A DNA stretch of 64,000 nucleotides from Erythroxylum novogranatense (GCA_029891385.1 CM057224.1:5766001-5830000), one strand, 5' to 3'. Shown: positions 1 through 13,281, counted from the first letter of the stretch. Numbers and translations: made by a program. The notes: generated from the letters alone by a model not told the origin.

Positions 1-9
1 GAAGATGAC

Positions 10-1777
10 ATGGAGAATGAAGGTCCTCCAAAGAACTTAGATGATACCACAGAAACTCCTTCATCAGACACTCATGAGAACAAAATTGAGGATATTCCAG
101 AAACTATTGAACTAAGACGAGATTGGAACTATAAAAGTTCTCATCCAGAAGAGTTAATTATCGGTGAGACCTCAGAAGGAGTTAGGACAAGGTCCAGATT
201 CAGAAGAGAAGCTAATGTAACTTTTATCTCTAAAGTAGAGCCTAAGAAGGTTGAGGAAGCTCTTCAAGACGAAGCTTGGGTGTTAGCCATGCAAGAGGAG
301 CTGAATCAATTTACTAGGAATAACGTCTGGTCCTTAGTTCCGAAACCCCCTAAGAAATCCATTATTGAAACTAGATGGGTTTTTAAGAATAAGTTAGACG
401 AATCAGGAAGAGTGAGTCGTAATAAGGCTAGATTAGTAGCACAAGGCTATAATCAGCAAGAAGGAATAGACTACAATGAAACATATGCTCCAGTAGCAAG
501 ACTTGAAGCTATAAGGATTTTATTGGCATATGCGATCTGTCATGATATAAAGTTGTTTCAGATGGATGTTAAGAGTGCTTTTCTGAATGGCTTTATAGAT
601 GAAGAGGTGTATGTGAAACAACCACCTGGCTTTGAAGATGTTAAAAACCCAGACTATGTCTATAGACTTTACAAAGCCTTATACGACCTAAAGCAAGCTC
701 CTAGAGCTTGGTATGATCGTCTGAGTACCTTCTTAATAGAAAATGGTTTCAGTAGAGGTCAAGTTGATAAGACGCTTTTTAGGAAGAAGTTTCGAATGAT
801 TTTATCTTAGATGATCTACGTTGATGATATCATTTTGGTGCTACTTCAAAAGAGTTGTCTTGAAGTTTGAGAGGCTAATGAAGAAAGAGTTTGAAATGAG
901 TATGATGGGTGAATTAAAGTTCTTTCTTGGATTGCAAGTTAAGCAGACCGAAGAGAAGATCTTCATTCATCAACAAAAGTATGTGAAAGAGTTGTTGAAT
1001 AAGTTTGATATGAATAATGTGAAGCCTATGGCAACTCCGATGCATCCTTCAAACCTTTTGTCGAAAGACGAACTTGGTAAGAAGGTGGATCAAACCCTAT
1101 ATAGAGGGATGATCGGTTCTTCTTGTATCTTCTGACAAGTAGACCTGATATTCTGCTCAGGTGTATGCTTGTGTGCAAGATTTCAAGCCAATCCTAGAGA
1201 GTCTCATTTTATTGCTGTTAAAAGAATTTTGAGATATCTCGCAGATACTACTGATCTTTGCTTGATGTTTGAGAAAGTTAAAGATTTCAGGTTAATTGGA
1301 TATTGCGATGAGGACTATGACGGAGATAGAATTGAAAGGAAAAACACAAGTGGAGGATGTCATTTTCTTGGAGGAAATCTAGTCTCCTGGTCAAGCAAGA
1401 GACAAAGCTCAATTGCACTATCAACCGCTGAAGCAGAATATATGTCTGCCGCAAGTTGCTGCTCACAGACGTTGTGGATCAAGTACCAGCTTGAAGACTA
1501 TTCAGTCCAAGAAGAAGAGATTCCAATCTTTTGTGACAACACCAGTGCAATCAATCTATCAAAGAATCTAATTCAGCATTCCAAAGTGAAGCATATAGAA
1601 GTCAGACATCACTTTCTGAGAGACTATGTTCAGAGAAAGGTGGTGCTTCTACAGTTCGTTGAAACAGAGCTTCAGTGGGCAGATATCTTCACTAAACCAC
1701 TGAGTGAAGAACGATTCCAGAAGATAAGACGAAACCTTAACATGGTCATGTTAAGTGAACGGTCAGGACTAAAATAA
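10..1777 (+). pseudogene. SIRE-A pol remnant: reverse transcriptase and RNase H
   Basis: This is the C-terminal part of a copia polyprotein, which copies element RNA into DNA in cytoplasmic particles. Three frame pieces are seen. Piece 10-810 holds the start of the RVT_2 reverse transcriptase domain, with [30 protein letters not shown] and [19 protein letters not shown] at 808-810 precedes the catalytic YVDD codons (817-828), and the frame then shifts. Piece 821-1135 has FFLGLQVKQ. Piece 1169-1777 holds RNase H, with STAEAEYM, a DNTSAI segment and the conserved end ADIFTKPL. One internal stop and at least two frameshifts break it. The family call is secure; the gene cannot make a whole enzyme. 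Confidence 0.92.
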
Positions 1778-2024
1778 CGTCAAAACTAACGACGTTAGTT
1801 ACCGTGAGTTACAGCTGGTAACTTCTCTCACAAGGAAGATTTTTGGAGGGAAAAATCTAATGATATCGAAGTTCTTAATGATTCTAGAACTCACCAGACT
1901 ATAATCGTACAAATAGACTGAAGGTGAAATCATTGCATTCTTTTCATCATCTTCTGACGGTTCATTTCATCTTTACCAATTCTCTCAAAACATCTCACTC
2001 AAAAGATTCTCCAGAAGACAGTTT

Positions 2025-4115
2025 TTGCTCTACACAATGGAAGCAGCTATGATTTTTGGAAGACTTGTGAACTTTGAGTCACTAAGAAGAGACGGAATGG
2101 ATGTAGAACCAGAAATCATAAGAGCTGGTTGGAGGAATTTCTTCCAGACGCAAGAACCTGTGTACACGAATGAGGTATATGAGTTTTGGAAGAACGCCAG
2201 TCTAATAGACAACACTATCGTATCTTCTGTAGATAGGATATCTGTTGTTGTAACAAAGGAGCTTATAAAGAAGGTGACTGACTGTCCATCGGTTGGTGAA
2301 AACCGCTACCAAGGCGGATGGATGTCCCAAGTCGGTATGAAGGAAGAAGATATCAAGAGGCAACTATATGGCAAGAATGATTCAAGGGAGAGGAAGACAT
2401 CCAATTTGATTCCAAAGGCTAGGGTGCTTCACGCAATTTTGTTCAATTGCATTCTTCCCAGAGTTGGTTCAAGACATCTGGTGACCACTCTGGATGAACA
2501 ATGTCTGTTCTACCTACTGAATCGAAACCCCATAGATTTACCCTTCTTGATCCTTCATTATATGATTAAGGGGATAAAGGAAACATCGAGTTATCCTTAT
2601 GGCATGCTTCTGACGAGGATTTTTAAGGAATCTGGTATTCGTCTGCACCAAGGAAATAGAAGAACTGTTCCTGTGAAGAGCAAGATCAATGCATATACAA
2701 TACGGCGAATGGGTTTGAGCACAGTAGACAAAGACCAAGCCGACTCTTCAAGGAAGTCAAGAACTGAGGGGGAGCGTGTATTAAAGAAGACTCCTGTTTC
2801 AAGTTCTCAATCTCCAGTAAGTATCAAATCGCCTGCTGATGAACTAAGGAGAGTGCTAGGAAGACCTCTCATGAAACAGGCGAGTCCTTCTCTCTAAGAA
2901 AGCCAATCCCAGAGGTCAGAACAAAGTGCGCCAAAAAGACGAGGAGAAAGTCTTTTGAACGAAGTTGTGAAGAAAGCAAAAAGATCTCTGAGGATTAGGA
3001 CTCTGAGGCAACAAGAAGAAAAGATTGCCAGAGAACATAGTCGAGAAGAAACTTCTAAATCTTGTGCACCCAGAGCCACAAGATCCTTAGTCTCTATTCT
3101 GGAAGAAGATACGGCCAGAAAAGCCAAAGAGACTGAGAGGAAGAAAAAATCAAAGACTGAGAGAGTAAAATCTCCAGCAAAGAAATCGGTAAGACCGATC
3201 AAGCGTAGGAAAGACTAAGAAGGTTAGTCGAAAGAAGACCACTTCAACTGCTGAGGAAGATAGTCAACAAAACGAAACTATTGATGCTGTTCAAGTAGAA
3301 GCAGAAACTGAGCAGTATACAGTTCAGGAAATCCCTATTACTCAACAGGAGGAGCCAGTAGATGAAAGCCCGGTTCAGATGACTCCTACTGAACCACATC
3401 AAGAGACAACAGCATTATCAGATTCAGATGATGATAAACCGTGTCTGATGGTATACAACTACCATAAGTTCTTGAGGAAACATAAGTTGAAGATCAAAAT
3501 GGTAGAAGTAGGTACCAGACAGAGGACTGCTATTGCAATCAGTGTTCAACTAGTAAAGAAGATAGTAGCTGTGGTACAACCTATGGTGATTAATAGTAAC
3601 ACATGGCAGTTACTCAAAGAAGACAAAAAGATCTTCTATGATACTTTGGGATTTGCTGCTACAATGCCATATCCTTCAAAACGGCCCTGCCATCCATGCA
3701 CTATTTTTCCAATCATAAAAAACACAGAGATAATGGTTGCACCGGATATACAGCCAAGGTATCCAAAAGATTTTACCAGGGGGAAGTCAAAATTATGTCC
3801 TGAAGATAATGCCAGTAATGATCTGTTCGCAGATCAAATTGCAGAAGAAGTGCGAAAAATTGATGAAGCAAGCACTTCTGCACAGGATCCAGATAAAGCA
3901 TGTTGCAGCTATACTAAGAAGGAGGAAGACTGTCCAGTAAGGGGAAGACTAAGAACAGGATCATTTATTGAATACCTTGTTGAGACAGCTCTGCGTATTA
4001 GCCCTTTGTCTAGTACATTGTCTATACAATCACAAGCGCTACCCCTGCAAGGAAGGAAGATTCTTCGATGTCACTGTGCCTTTTGACTTAAATATTCTCG
4101 TTGAAACGCTCATTC
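2025..4115 (+). pseudogene. Envelope-like ORF of SIRE-A, 5' part, broken
   Basis: This is the third gene of the element, placed between pol and the 3' LTR as in SIRE/Maximus copia elements. The name envelope-like describes position; an envelope function is not established for plants. Piece 2025-2897 (290 codons from ATG 2025) is a globular region resembling the putative plant transposon protein domain often annotated in such ORFs. Piece 2955-3218 is very basic and low in complexity (many K, R, E and S). Piece 3379-4086 is acidic at first and then globular, with overlapping shifted frames at its end. Stops or frameshifts separate the pieces. COP-B is inserted at 4115, and the reading frame continues at 23095. 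I see no signal peptide or clear membrane segment. Confidence 0.7.
4111..4115. repeat. Target-site duplication of COP-B, left copy (CATTC)
   Basis: CATTC lies directly before the TG of the COP-B left LTR and recurs at 23095-23099 directly after the CA of the right LTR. A perfect 5-bp duplication shows that COP-B integrated here as one unit. Confidence 0.93.
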
Positions 4116-6212
4116 TGTTGATCGAAAAGAAAGCATGCTTAGTTTGGAGAAACGATAGATTTCAAAACTTTTTAAGAAATCATCTTACAGCGGAAGCAAT
4201 ATATCCAAATCAACATGCTAATCCATACATGATATGGTATAAGGATAATAAAACCAAGAACAAGATAAAAGGAATTATCGACTCCTTCGCCATGACTTTA
4301 AATCCTCGCCGCTATCCTCTCCTTCTTATATCCAAATCCTTTGCCTTTGAGTCTTTCCTTTAGCAATCTATCTTCTTCCTTGTTGTAGTATCCTCAACCA
4401 ATTAGATTTACCACTTGTTCTTCAAGGACAACTAGGTTAACAAAATCCTTTGGTGGGAAAGGAGAAGAAATATTTGGAGGAGATTTTCTTAGAAGAAGAA
4501 GAACCAAAATTGAAATTCTTTCAATTCTTTCACTTAGGAATTTCGGTTCTACCTTGCATGAAAAGAGAGAATGTCTAAAAACCATGCAAGAAGCCTTTCT
4601 TACATCTCAATTTAGAAATATGCATGAATGGAAAGAGTGAGAGGCATCCAATGCATCACTTCTTACATTAATCACTCATCAAATAGCCAATAAATGAGAC
4701 TTACTTCATTTATCTTTAAAATGGCTATTTGAAAAGACCATAACCTATAATTGAATACCCATTTCGGTTTTGGCAAGAAGAAAGAAGGAAGATGGTCCAT
4801 TTAATGCACATCTTTCATCTTTAATCTAATGAATGCAAATAGGTTACATGCCAACATTAAAAGCCAACCATTAAACCATTTAATGGTAAGTTCATAACTC
4901 CATTTAATAATGATGAAACATAATAAAGACCATATTTATTTAATATTTTAATGTAAAATGTGTGGTTACACATCTAACCTAACACAATTTCGAAATTGCT
5001 TCTTCTCCATTTAAAAAATTGTTTTAATATAATTAATATAATCAATTACATTAAACCAAAACAAGCCCATTTCTAAATGAACATATGGGCTTCCAATTAA
5101 CTATTAATTAGTATAAGCCCATCATTCAATTATGGACTTCTAAAGCCTCCAAACTACTTCTTACTTAGCTTGATAACCTTCCTTAAAGCCAAGTGGGGAA
5201 TCTTGTTGACTTTGATAATTCAAGCTCCAATAAGCCCGTAAATAATTCATTCTCATTGAATTAATTCTAGCTTATTAACTAAATGTCATTCCAAAAAAGA
5301 CAATTAGTTAAACTCTTGAATTATTAAATATTATGAGAATATGTCCAATTGCAAACCCTATTTAGAACCTTATTATAGCCATCCGCACAACAAAGGGTAA
5401 AATTACCGCTTTTGCCCTTATGTTGGTTTTCCTTCTAGATCTCTCATTTTACTTTATATGGCGATTAACACATAAGATCTCATCTTGGTGTTAAGACTTG
5501 ATGGGTAGCTAGTCCATCAAACTCATCGGCGCCAGCTTAATCACCAAATCTCCTTAAAACATCTGAAGAGATGATAACACTATAAACTCTTTATTTGAGT
5601 GAATGTTCCCTGATACATGTTTCAATTAATAATTCCAACATGTAGACACTGGATTAATACCCTGTAAAAATCCATTCCAATCATATCAAGAATTATAATG
5701 AAACACATATGAGTTCACCACTCATTAAGATTGTGGTTCATAATAAGCGAATGCTTAAGTTGTATGTTTTAAGATTAAAGTAACGGCCCACTTCATTCTT
5801 GAAAACATACTTGATTCAAGATTCATTTAATATTGCCATTATCGATAGTCTACTACTATCATGATATGAAACTCATCGTTCCCTTTAAGTAAACTCCTTT
5901 ACTTATATGGAGATAAATCGCAACACTACAGTCTAAACCATAATCAAACGACCAACTTGATTATTCAACTGTGAATCAATTAATTCAGATTCTAATAATA
6001 TACATGTTTCCCATACATCTCTATGTATATGTATATTACTTACAAATGAATCTTGGTACCTTATGACCAGATATATAATGCTCATACAGATAAAACCAAA
6101 CTCTTTTGTTTTATTAATAATAAATATTTTCATTACAAAATCAGAATCAAGAAGATAAAGTTACATGTAAATACACTTGCTTTCGTGGCACTATATTTAC
6201 ATAACTCCAACA
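4116..6212 (-). repeat. COP-B 3' LTR
   Basis: Starts TGTTGATCG and ends CTCCAACA, and matches 20993-23094 almost throughout. It is non-coding and AT-rich, and short ORFs here are chance. Differences from the other copy often fall at CAG or CTG sites, for example TTCAGATTC near 5985 against TTGATTC near 22867. Confidence 0.93.
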
Positions 6213-6224
6213 ATCTCCCACTTG
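6213..6224 (-). other. COP-B polypurine tract
   Basis: On the minus strand AAGTGGGAGAT abuts the 3' LTR, the usual copia plus-strand primer site. It fixes the element's orientation. Confidence 0.85.
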
Positions 6225-8098
6225 CCCTAAAGCAAGTTTGACATATTCTTCATTCCCATCCCTTCTAGGTGACCCTCAAAGCTCTTTTGAGTCAATGTCT
6301 TTAATGAACGGATCAGCAAGGTTTTGCTTTGTAGAATCTTTACCACATCCACTTCTCCCGTTGTATTATCTCCTTATGAGATGATACTTTCGCCAATGTG
6401 TTTGGCGACTTTGTGGTTCCGAGGTTCTTTAGAATTAGCCACGCCCACTATTATCACAATAAAGTGTAATGGCTTTTTCGCCTCTGATCTACCTCCAAAT
6501 CATTTAGGAACTTCCGAGCCAGATCGCTTTCCTTTCACGCTTCACAAGCAAAGAACATACTCACCTCCATAGTCGAATCAGCAATACAAGATTGCTTGAC
6601 ACTCCTCCAAACTATGGCTCCACTACCTAAAGTAAATATAGAACCAAAAGTTGATTTCCTTGAATCAACATCGATTGGAAATCGAATCCGTATATCCCGC
6701 TTTAATAAGATTACTTCCAGAGTAAACAAGCATTAAGTTCTTCTTCCTACGAAGATACTTAAGTATACACTTAACCGCAATCCAATGTTCCATTCTCGAT
6801 TGGATGAAATCGCTACCATCCCATCTGCGTAATGAGATATCCGGTCTAGTGCACAGCATTGCATACATCAAACTACCAACTGTCGAAGCATATGGAATGT
6901 TACACATGCGTTCAACCTCGTCTTGGGTTTTAGGTGCTTGTTCCTTTGAAAGTTTGATTCCATGTCTAGTAGGAGTGAAACCCTTCTTGAATCTTGCATG
7001 GCTAACTTATCGAGCATATTCTCAATGTAAGTTAGTTGAGACAAAACTATCTTCTTGTTCTTACGATCCCTTATAAGTTTGATCCCTAGAACATAGGTAG
7101 CCTCTCCAAATTCTTCATTGAAAACTGCTCATTCAGCCATCCTTAACCGCAGATAACATTCCCACATCATTCTAATGAGAAGAATGTCATCAACATACGA
7201 GATTAGGAAAATAACCTTACCTTCTTGTATTCTTTTGTAAACACAAGGCTCATCTAGGTTTTGTATGAACCCATAGGTTTTGATAGCCTTATCAAACCTA
7301 ATGTTCCAAGACCTAGATGCTTGCTTAAGTCCATAAATGGACCTTTGCAACTTGCAAACCTTATGCTCATTACCTAGCTCAATGAATCCTTCTGGTTGGG
7401 CCATATAAATGGTCTCCTCAAGATCTCCATTCAAAATGCGGTCTTGACATCCATTTGCCATATTTCATAATCGAAATAGGCTGCTATGGCCAAAAGAATC
7501 CTGATGGACTTAAGCATGGCAACCGGAAAAAAAGTCTCCTCGTAGTCTATACCCTCCTTTTGAGTATAGCCTTTAGCTACCAATCTAGCTTTAAAGGTCT
7601 CTACCTTTCCATCCGATCCCCTTTTCCTTTTGTAGATCCATTTACACCCTATGGTTTTTAGACCTGGTGGTAGATCTACAAGGACCCAGACTTCATTAGT
7701 ATACATAGAATCTATTTCCGATTCCATTGCCTTGAGCCATTTTCCTGCATCAACATCATTAATAGCCTGTTTATACGTAACATGATTTGTTTCTTCTTGA
7801 TCTGAGATGGCAATTAAGCCTTCTCCTAAACCCAAATACCTATCTGGTTGTCTCACAACCCTCCCACAACGTCTAGGCACATCTTGATGTTCAAGTTGCA
7901 CTTCTGATTCAACTATTGAATCCATTTCGACATCTTGTTCTGTCATATCCAAAACAACTCCTGGTTTGGATGAAATTGCTAACTCCTTTAGTACTACTTC
8001 ACTTCTTCCTTTGTGATTTCTCACAAACTCTTCCTCTAAGAAGTTTGCATTTGTCGACACAAATACCTTCCTATCATGAGGACTGTAAAAATAGTACC
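6225..8098 (-). pseudogene. COP-B pol: reverse transcriptase and RNase H, decayed
   Basis: Read leftward, 8060-7431 holds the start of the RVT_2 domain, with WLKAMESEIDSMYTNEVW, CKWIYKRKRG, ARLVAKGYTQKEGIDYEET and QMDVKTAF. Segment 7461-7129 continues with NGDLEETIYMAQPEGF, KLQRSIYGLKQASRSWN and the catalytic YVDD (codons at 7186-7197). Segments 6907-6665 and 6729-6535 are a degraded link to RNase H, with RPDISL and a weak DSRKSTFG stretch. Frames change several times. LARD-C sits just upstream at 8099, and the integrase half continues at 17525 with the same protein context on both sides. The copia assignment is secure. Confidence 0.9.
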
Positions 8099-8103
8099 CT
8101 CGA
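8099..8103. repeat. Target-site duplication of LARD-C (CTCGA), left copy
   Basis: CTCGA precedes the TG of the left LTR and recurs at 17520-17524 after the CA of the right LTR. The duplication defines both ends of the nested element. Confidence 0.93.
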
Positions 8104-9166
8104 TGTTGGGACCCGATCTAGAAACCGGATCCCAACCGGAAACAGAACGGAAAACGGAACAAAGTACAAAGCGGAGACAAAAGCTTCTTGCTCACCGAAG
8201 AACGAAAAATGGAATCGAATGGAAACGAAAATTTCGAAAAGCGAGAAACCGCTAATCGGAATACAAATCGCATTTGAGAACTCGGATTACGGATAACAAA
8301 ACGGATAACAAAGCGAAAACCAATCGAATATAGCGAAGCGAAATAATCGAATACGAATCACAAAGCGGAACGAATAAGAGAAAGCGGGATCGAATCGAAT
8401 GCAAATCGAATACGGATAGAAAACAAAGTAAGCAAACAAATCAATTTAAACTGAAACACCTTCCGACATCCGTGAATAAGCAAAGAACAGGAAACAGAAT
8501 CGCGTTGGGAATCCTAAGACGTTCCAAAATCCGTTATGAATTTTTTTTTCTTTTCTTTTCTTATTCTCATTTCTTTTCTCGTTACTCAATCATATACCAA
8601 TCATCTTAAATCCATACAGTCGTACATAATCTGATATAAATCCATACCAATCTCAAAATTCTCAAACTCTTATATACACTTATACATATCCAAAATCTCA
8701 CTTTTATCCAAATTTTTACTAAAATTTCGCAAGATAACGGCTGCCTTTATCCTAACCCAAAATTTCCTGCACAGCAAAAAAATACACTTCTATAATCCCT
8801 AATCGTAATATCGTAACCATCGGACTCTCCCGTCCTAATCCTAACACCAAAGTAAACACAAACCTAAAACTAATACTTCCATATTTCTCAAATCAATATA
8901 CCAATCTCATAATTCAAGATCAATATATATCTCAAATTTATACAAATTCCCAAATCAACCATACAATATGTTCTCAAATTCTCCATAATTTCCTATACAA
9001 ATTTCACAATCATTCACAATACTTAACTTTATACACAAATACATTTTCTTTCAAACCTTTCTTAAACCACAAATGATCCATACTCAAAATCCAAAATACA
9101 CAAAATCTAAGCGACACATATGTCGAACTGATGTTCACATTCTTTCATCCGATCTCCGCTCAAACA

Positions 9167-9997
9167 CGGAGATGGGGATGAAAGGGGGTGAGCTTCTAAG
9201 CTCGTGGATAACACATTTATAAACCGATAAATAAGGTAAAACATTTCTTTATAAACTTTTGCCAAAAGGGCTAATATTTCAAACTTTTAACTTTGGAATA
9301 TTTCTCTCACACTCTTTCCAATTTTCCCAAACTTCTCATAAAAATCTCATTTTTCTCATTTTCAAAATTCTCAATTCTTCATAAATATGAATGCAACCTA
9401 ATTTCAATTTTCATTTCTCACTTTATAAACATGAATGCGAACATAGAAACAAATCAAAACACATAACATATCGTAATGGTCCAGCTAGTCCAAACAGATC
9501 GATCGCATACCCAAGATAGCGGTCCTGTGAACGTCTCGCACTTTCCCGCATCATGGGTCCAGTGTAGCCGTGAAGGAGTCCGAACGAGTCTCCGTGCCCT
9601 AGCGGGCAGCCCGGAGAAGGCTATACACATAGAGACAATGACTGACTCACCAAGGACCTACCAAACCCATATAACACATAATCGAAAACGAAAAGTCTGA
9701 TTGCTCAAGGCACTTTTCAATTTCTTAATTTTCCACACATTCACATAAAGCATACAATTTGATCAATTCATCATTCAATTCTAATTTCAAAATCAAATCA
9801 TTCAATGCATACACAACAAATGCATTTTTCGAATTTCTATCGGTTTATCAAAACATTTAAAGCAATGAATTTACGCTTGTAATAATTTTCCAAAATCATT
9901 CGAAATAAACAAAGTACGAAAATCTTTTCTTTCATTTTCTCAAATTTTCGAAAAGTAATATTTAACTTATAAATCAAAATATAAATATGCTACCCAC
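9167..9997 (-). promoter_or_regulatory. Candidate LTR intron of LARD-C (3' LTR copy)
   Basis: On the minus strand GAG/GTGGGTAGC at 9998/9997 matches the donor position of LTR-F and LTR-H. A pyrimidine tract (about 9190-9168) precedes CATCTCCG near 9167, where relatives have CATCTCCAG. The acceptor AG is therefore not literally present here. Inference from comparison only; no RNA evidence. Confidence 0.4.
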
Positions 9998-11639
9998 CTC
10001 GAAATGACGCTAGGAACTTGTTCCAAGCTCCAATTTGATCCTTGCTTCTTTCCTTCTTTCAATTAAAAAAAACCTAAGCCATAATCACCCAAATTCACAT
10101 TATAAATCTGCAAAATTCCCAAACTTAACTATCAGAAATTCATAATTATCATATTTCCAAGCTATTTCAATCTCCAATTTTGAAAATCCCCAATTTTCCA
10201 AATTGGCCTAAACCAATATACCCACATTCAATCTCATAAATAACTTACTTTTCAAAATTGATGTTATAATTCATCAATTCATACTACTTTTAAGATATCT
10301 GAACCATCAATTTCAAAAATTCCCAAATATCAAAATTGGCCTAAACCATTTTATCCAAATTCAATATCATAAAAATACACTTTCTTCAAAATTAACTTCA
10401 CAATTCACAAATTCTTATCATTTACTATCAATCCACACCAAAATTTTACAAATTCCTTAATCACAAAATTAAACCTAAACCTTAATCAAATTTTCATCCA
10501 AAATTAAACATAACCTAAAGCATTAATATCAAAACTAACACCATAAACCACAAACCCAAATCCTTTTCACAATTCTAAACTAAAATTCATCAAAACTCAA
10601 AGTTTAAATATTTCTCTTACCTTTTTTCCTCTCTATTTTCAAATTTCTTGGTTCTTGAGGAAGCTCCATGCTCTTCCACCTTTTTCCTCTTGAAATCTAC
10701 TCAAAATCTCTAAGAAACAAGTAGAAAAATCGAAAATAAGCTTTCTCTCTTTTCCTTTTTTTTCTCTCATCCAAACTTCAATCTTCTTTTCTTTCTTATT
10801 TTCCTTCTTTTCTAGAAAATCGTGAAGCTCCTCTTTAAAAATTTCCAGATCTTGTCTAAACGACAGCACATCATCAAATGGTGCCATGTCATTAAAAATG
10901 GCTAAAAAGACCAAAATGCCCTTGACTTGTTACCTTATGCCATTCTCATATGCGGTTTGATTCGCACTATCAATTTGAAGAAATTTGTCCAAACTTCCTT
11001 CTAGAGAAATGTTCCTCTCAATCATACGAATCTAACGCCACTGACCGCTCTCAATTCGGATCACTACAACAAAAGTTATGCGCAAAACAGTTCGGGAATA
11101 TCCGAATTCTAACACATTTCTCATGTACAATTATTTCCGTCCCAAATTTCACATTCTTAATCCTAGTATTGAAACTCGATGTCTTCATAACAATTGTAGA
11201 ATTATGTCTCTATTTTAATTCAAAACAAGAATCACCTCATTTCGATTCCCAGATCAAAAGTTATGCTCAAAATACTCTCAGGTATTCCTAATCCAAAAAT
11301 TACACCCTAATCCGAACTTAAATTCAGAAATCAAAAGTCTTAGGGGCAAAATTGACATTTAATGTCTTCATATGATTTGTAGCCCCTTGTCTTATCTTTA
11401 TTTCGCCTCAAGAATCACTTCAATCGGATCTCTACAGATCCCGACTTTCACAAAACACTGAATCATGCTCGGAAAATTTCCCGACTCATTTTGATTAAAT
11501 TAATCACCATTAATTTAATCTCAAAAGTTCACAAATTTCTTATAAAATGAAATTCATTGTCTTAGGAATCCAACGCAAAAAGAATCAACTCAATCGGATG
11601 TCGGACGGAAAAGATATAAGCAAAATAGTGAACAAAGGT

Positions 11640-11845
11640 CGGATTGGAGGAGGAAGCAAGCGAGCAAAACGACGCGTCGTTTTGGCAAGGAAAACGCTTG
11701 ATCACCGTATGCGACGCGTCGCCCTGGTGATGCGAGCTGAAAGCTCGCATCGCTATGGTGATGCGTCGCCGTAGTGACGGCGGCTGAACGCTCGCCGTCG
11801 CTACGGCGATGCGTCGCCGTAGTGACGGGGATGCTTAATTAATTA
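11640..11845. repeat. GC-rich CpG-dense array with a hairpin, LARD-C 3' LTR
   Basis: An abrupt GC-rich block in an AT-rich LTR, built from variants of GCGTCGCCGTAGTGACGG. Segments 11766-11782 and 11793-11809 form a 17-bp inverted repeat with one mismatch around a 10-base loop. The same array occurs at 16540-16705. Confidence 0.8.
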
Positions 11846-12637
11846 TTTTTTTTTTTAATCTAAAATTTCCTAAATTCATAACTTTTACTCCTGAACTCCG
11901 ATTTTGACAAACTTAGTCTCTATAGAAAGCTTGAGAGAAGCTCTAAATCTTCCAAGAAGAACATAAAACTCAATTCAACTCCTACGGGAGTCCATTTTCC
12001 GGTCAAAGATACTATCCTCTATACAAACTTGTAAAAATCATACTTAATATTCCGAGATCAAAAAATTGCATACTTTATATCGAAATAAAGATCAAAACAA
12101 ACCCTTCAATTTTCATGAAGAACATCAAAACTCAATTAACCTCTAACTAGGTTAATTTGTCAGTCAAAGTTTCAACCAATATAAAAGTCAAACCTGATCA
12201 AACATAAACTTTGACTGATCATAACTTTCACTCCCGATATCGAAAAATTACAAACTTTATGTCCACAAAAATCTCTTAACATAACCTACAAGTTTCCAGA
12301 AGACCATTTTATCAAAATTTGCCTAAATCATAAGTAAACTCTCAAAGTCAAACATTCTCTCTCCCAAAAAGTCAAACTTTCTAAATCCTTCAAATTTTCA
12401 CACTTTTTCTTTCTAATTCTTGCTATTTAACTTCATTTCAGTCAACTCATCCACTTTCCTCTCATAATCCATATAAATTCATTCAAATATCAAAGTCCTC
12501 TAAACTAAACAATTCTTTTCTCATAAATTTTCTTAATTTCAGCAAATTTTTTAAATTCATAAATTGTCTCACCAATTTCTTTATCATTAATATTCATTGT
12601 TATATTTCTAATTATCATCAAAAGTTCGGGTCCAACA

Positions 12638-13281
12638 TTTCTCCCCTCTTAAAAGAATTTCACATCGAAATTCACTCTTACTTAAACTCCAAGTAACTCA
12701 TTCTTGCATAAATTTCTTTTAAACAAAGATCATCTAGCACTTTCTTACTAATTTCTTTCCAAAACTCATAATCACCACTCTTTATCTAATTTACTCATCA
12801 CGCATATTCTCAATCTCTTCACAATTTTCATTTCCTTAAATCATATACCACTCATATCATATCAACTTACTATATTCATAACTTCATCGTTTCTACACTT
12901 CGGACACAAGTCAATGGTCCAATTCAGAAGAAACATTAGTATGATTCAATCATCGCTTAATCTGCCTCATTATGTCATCATTCTTTCATCTATATCAATT
13001 CATCACAATTTATCAAGAAATTCTAATCTTAAGTTCCTCAACACACTCCGAAAATCGGTCATATTCTTAACACCCAAATCGAACCAATCACTTGAATTCG
13101 TCAAATAGTCATACACATCAATTTCAAATTTCTAAAGACAATCATATTTCTTTTATCAAAATCAAATGATCACTTAGCATATCTTCAATAATTCAACCTT
13201 ATCCTCACACATTCTTATCAACTCCTTAGTCATACTCATACACCCAAGTAAGATCATATTACTGGGTTCTGATACCATCTA
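12638..13281 (-). other. LARD-C interior with PPT (12638-12652), no coding region
   Basis: TTAAGAGGGGAGAAA on the minus strand abuts the left LTR and acts as the PPT. The remaining 0.6 kb is AT-rich; I see no gag or pol in any frame. The bases just upstream of the PPT (minus strand) resemble the end of Tekay-like pol genes. Confidence 0.8.
13261..13277 (-). other. LARD-C primer binding site (tRNA-Met type)
   Basis: On the minus strand TGGTATCAGAACCCAGT lies four bases inside the 5' LTR. It matches the common plant initiator tRNA-Met PBS (TGGTATCAGAGCC) except for A in place of G. Confidence 0.88.

Larger units (their letters stand above)
1..4115 (+). mobile_element. SIRE-A: SIRE-like Ty1/copia element, left part
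   Basis: This is the interior of a Ty1/copia element whose 5' LTR, gag, protease and integrase lie left of the window. Visible in order are the end of pol (10-1777), a 250-base spacer without a usable ORF (1778-2024), and an envelope-like ORF (from 2025). An extra ORF between pol and the 3' LTR is typical of the SIRE/Maximus lineage. COP-B interrupts the element at 4115/4116; it resumes at 23095 and ends with a PPT and LTR. Several frameshifts and stops show that it is dead. The lineage assignment rests on the layout and on the purine-rich PPT, not on a tree. Confidence 0.85.
8104..12637 (-). repeat. LARD-C 3' LTR (4534 bp)
   Basis: This is the full-length copy. In sense order (right to left) it holds degenerate ATAACTTTT-type blocks (about 12320-11870), a GC-rich inverted-repeat array (about 11845-11640), a donor-like AG/GTGGGT (9998/9997), the conserved CACCCCC tract (about 9190-9165) and the end. 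A sequence of about 325 bp at 11083-11407 is missing from the other LTR. No convincing protein-coding region; ORFs such as 10950-11291 are chance openings. Confidence 0.9.

Noticed and set aside
2538..3202. Minus-strand ORFs across the envelope-like gene
   Set aside because: They are shadows of the plus-strand coding pieces, which have the better protein pattern.
10639..10914. Lys/Glu-rich ORF in the LARD-C LTR, also at 15879-16079
   Set aside because: Both copies exist because the LTR is duplicated; frames differ by indels and composition is simple. I considered a leader peptide but have no support.
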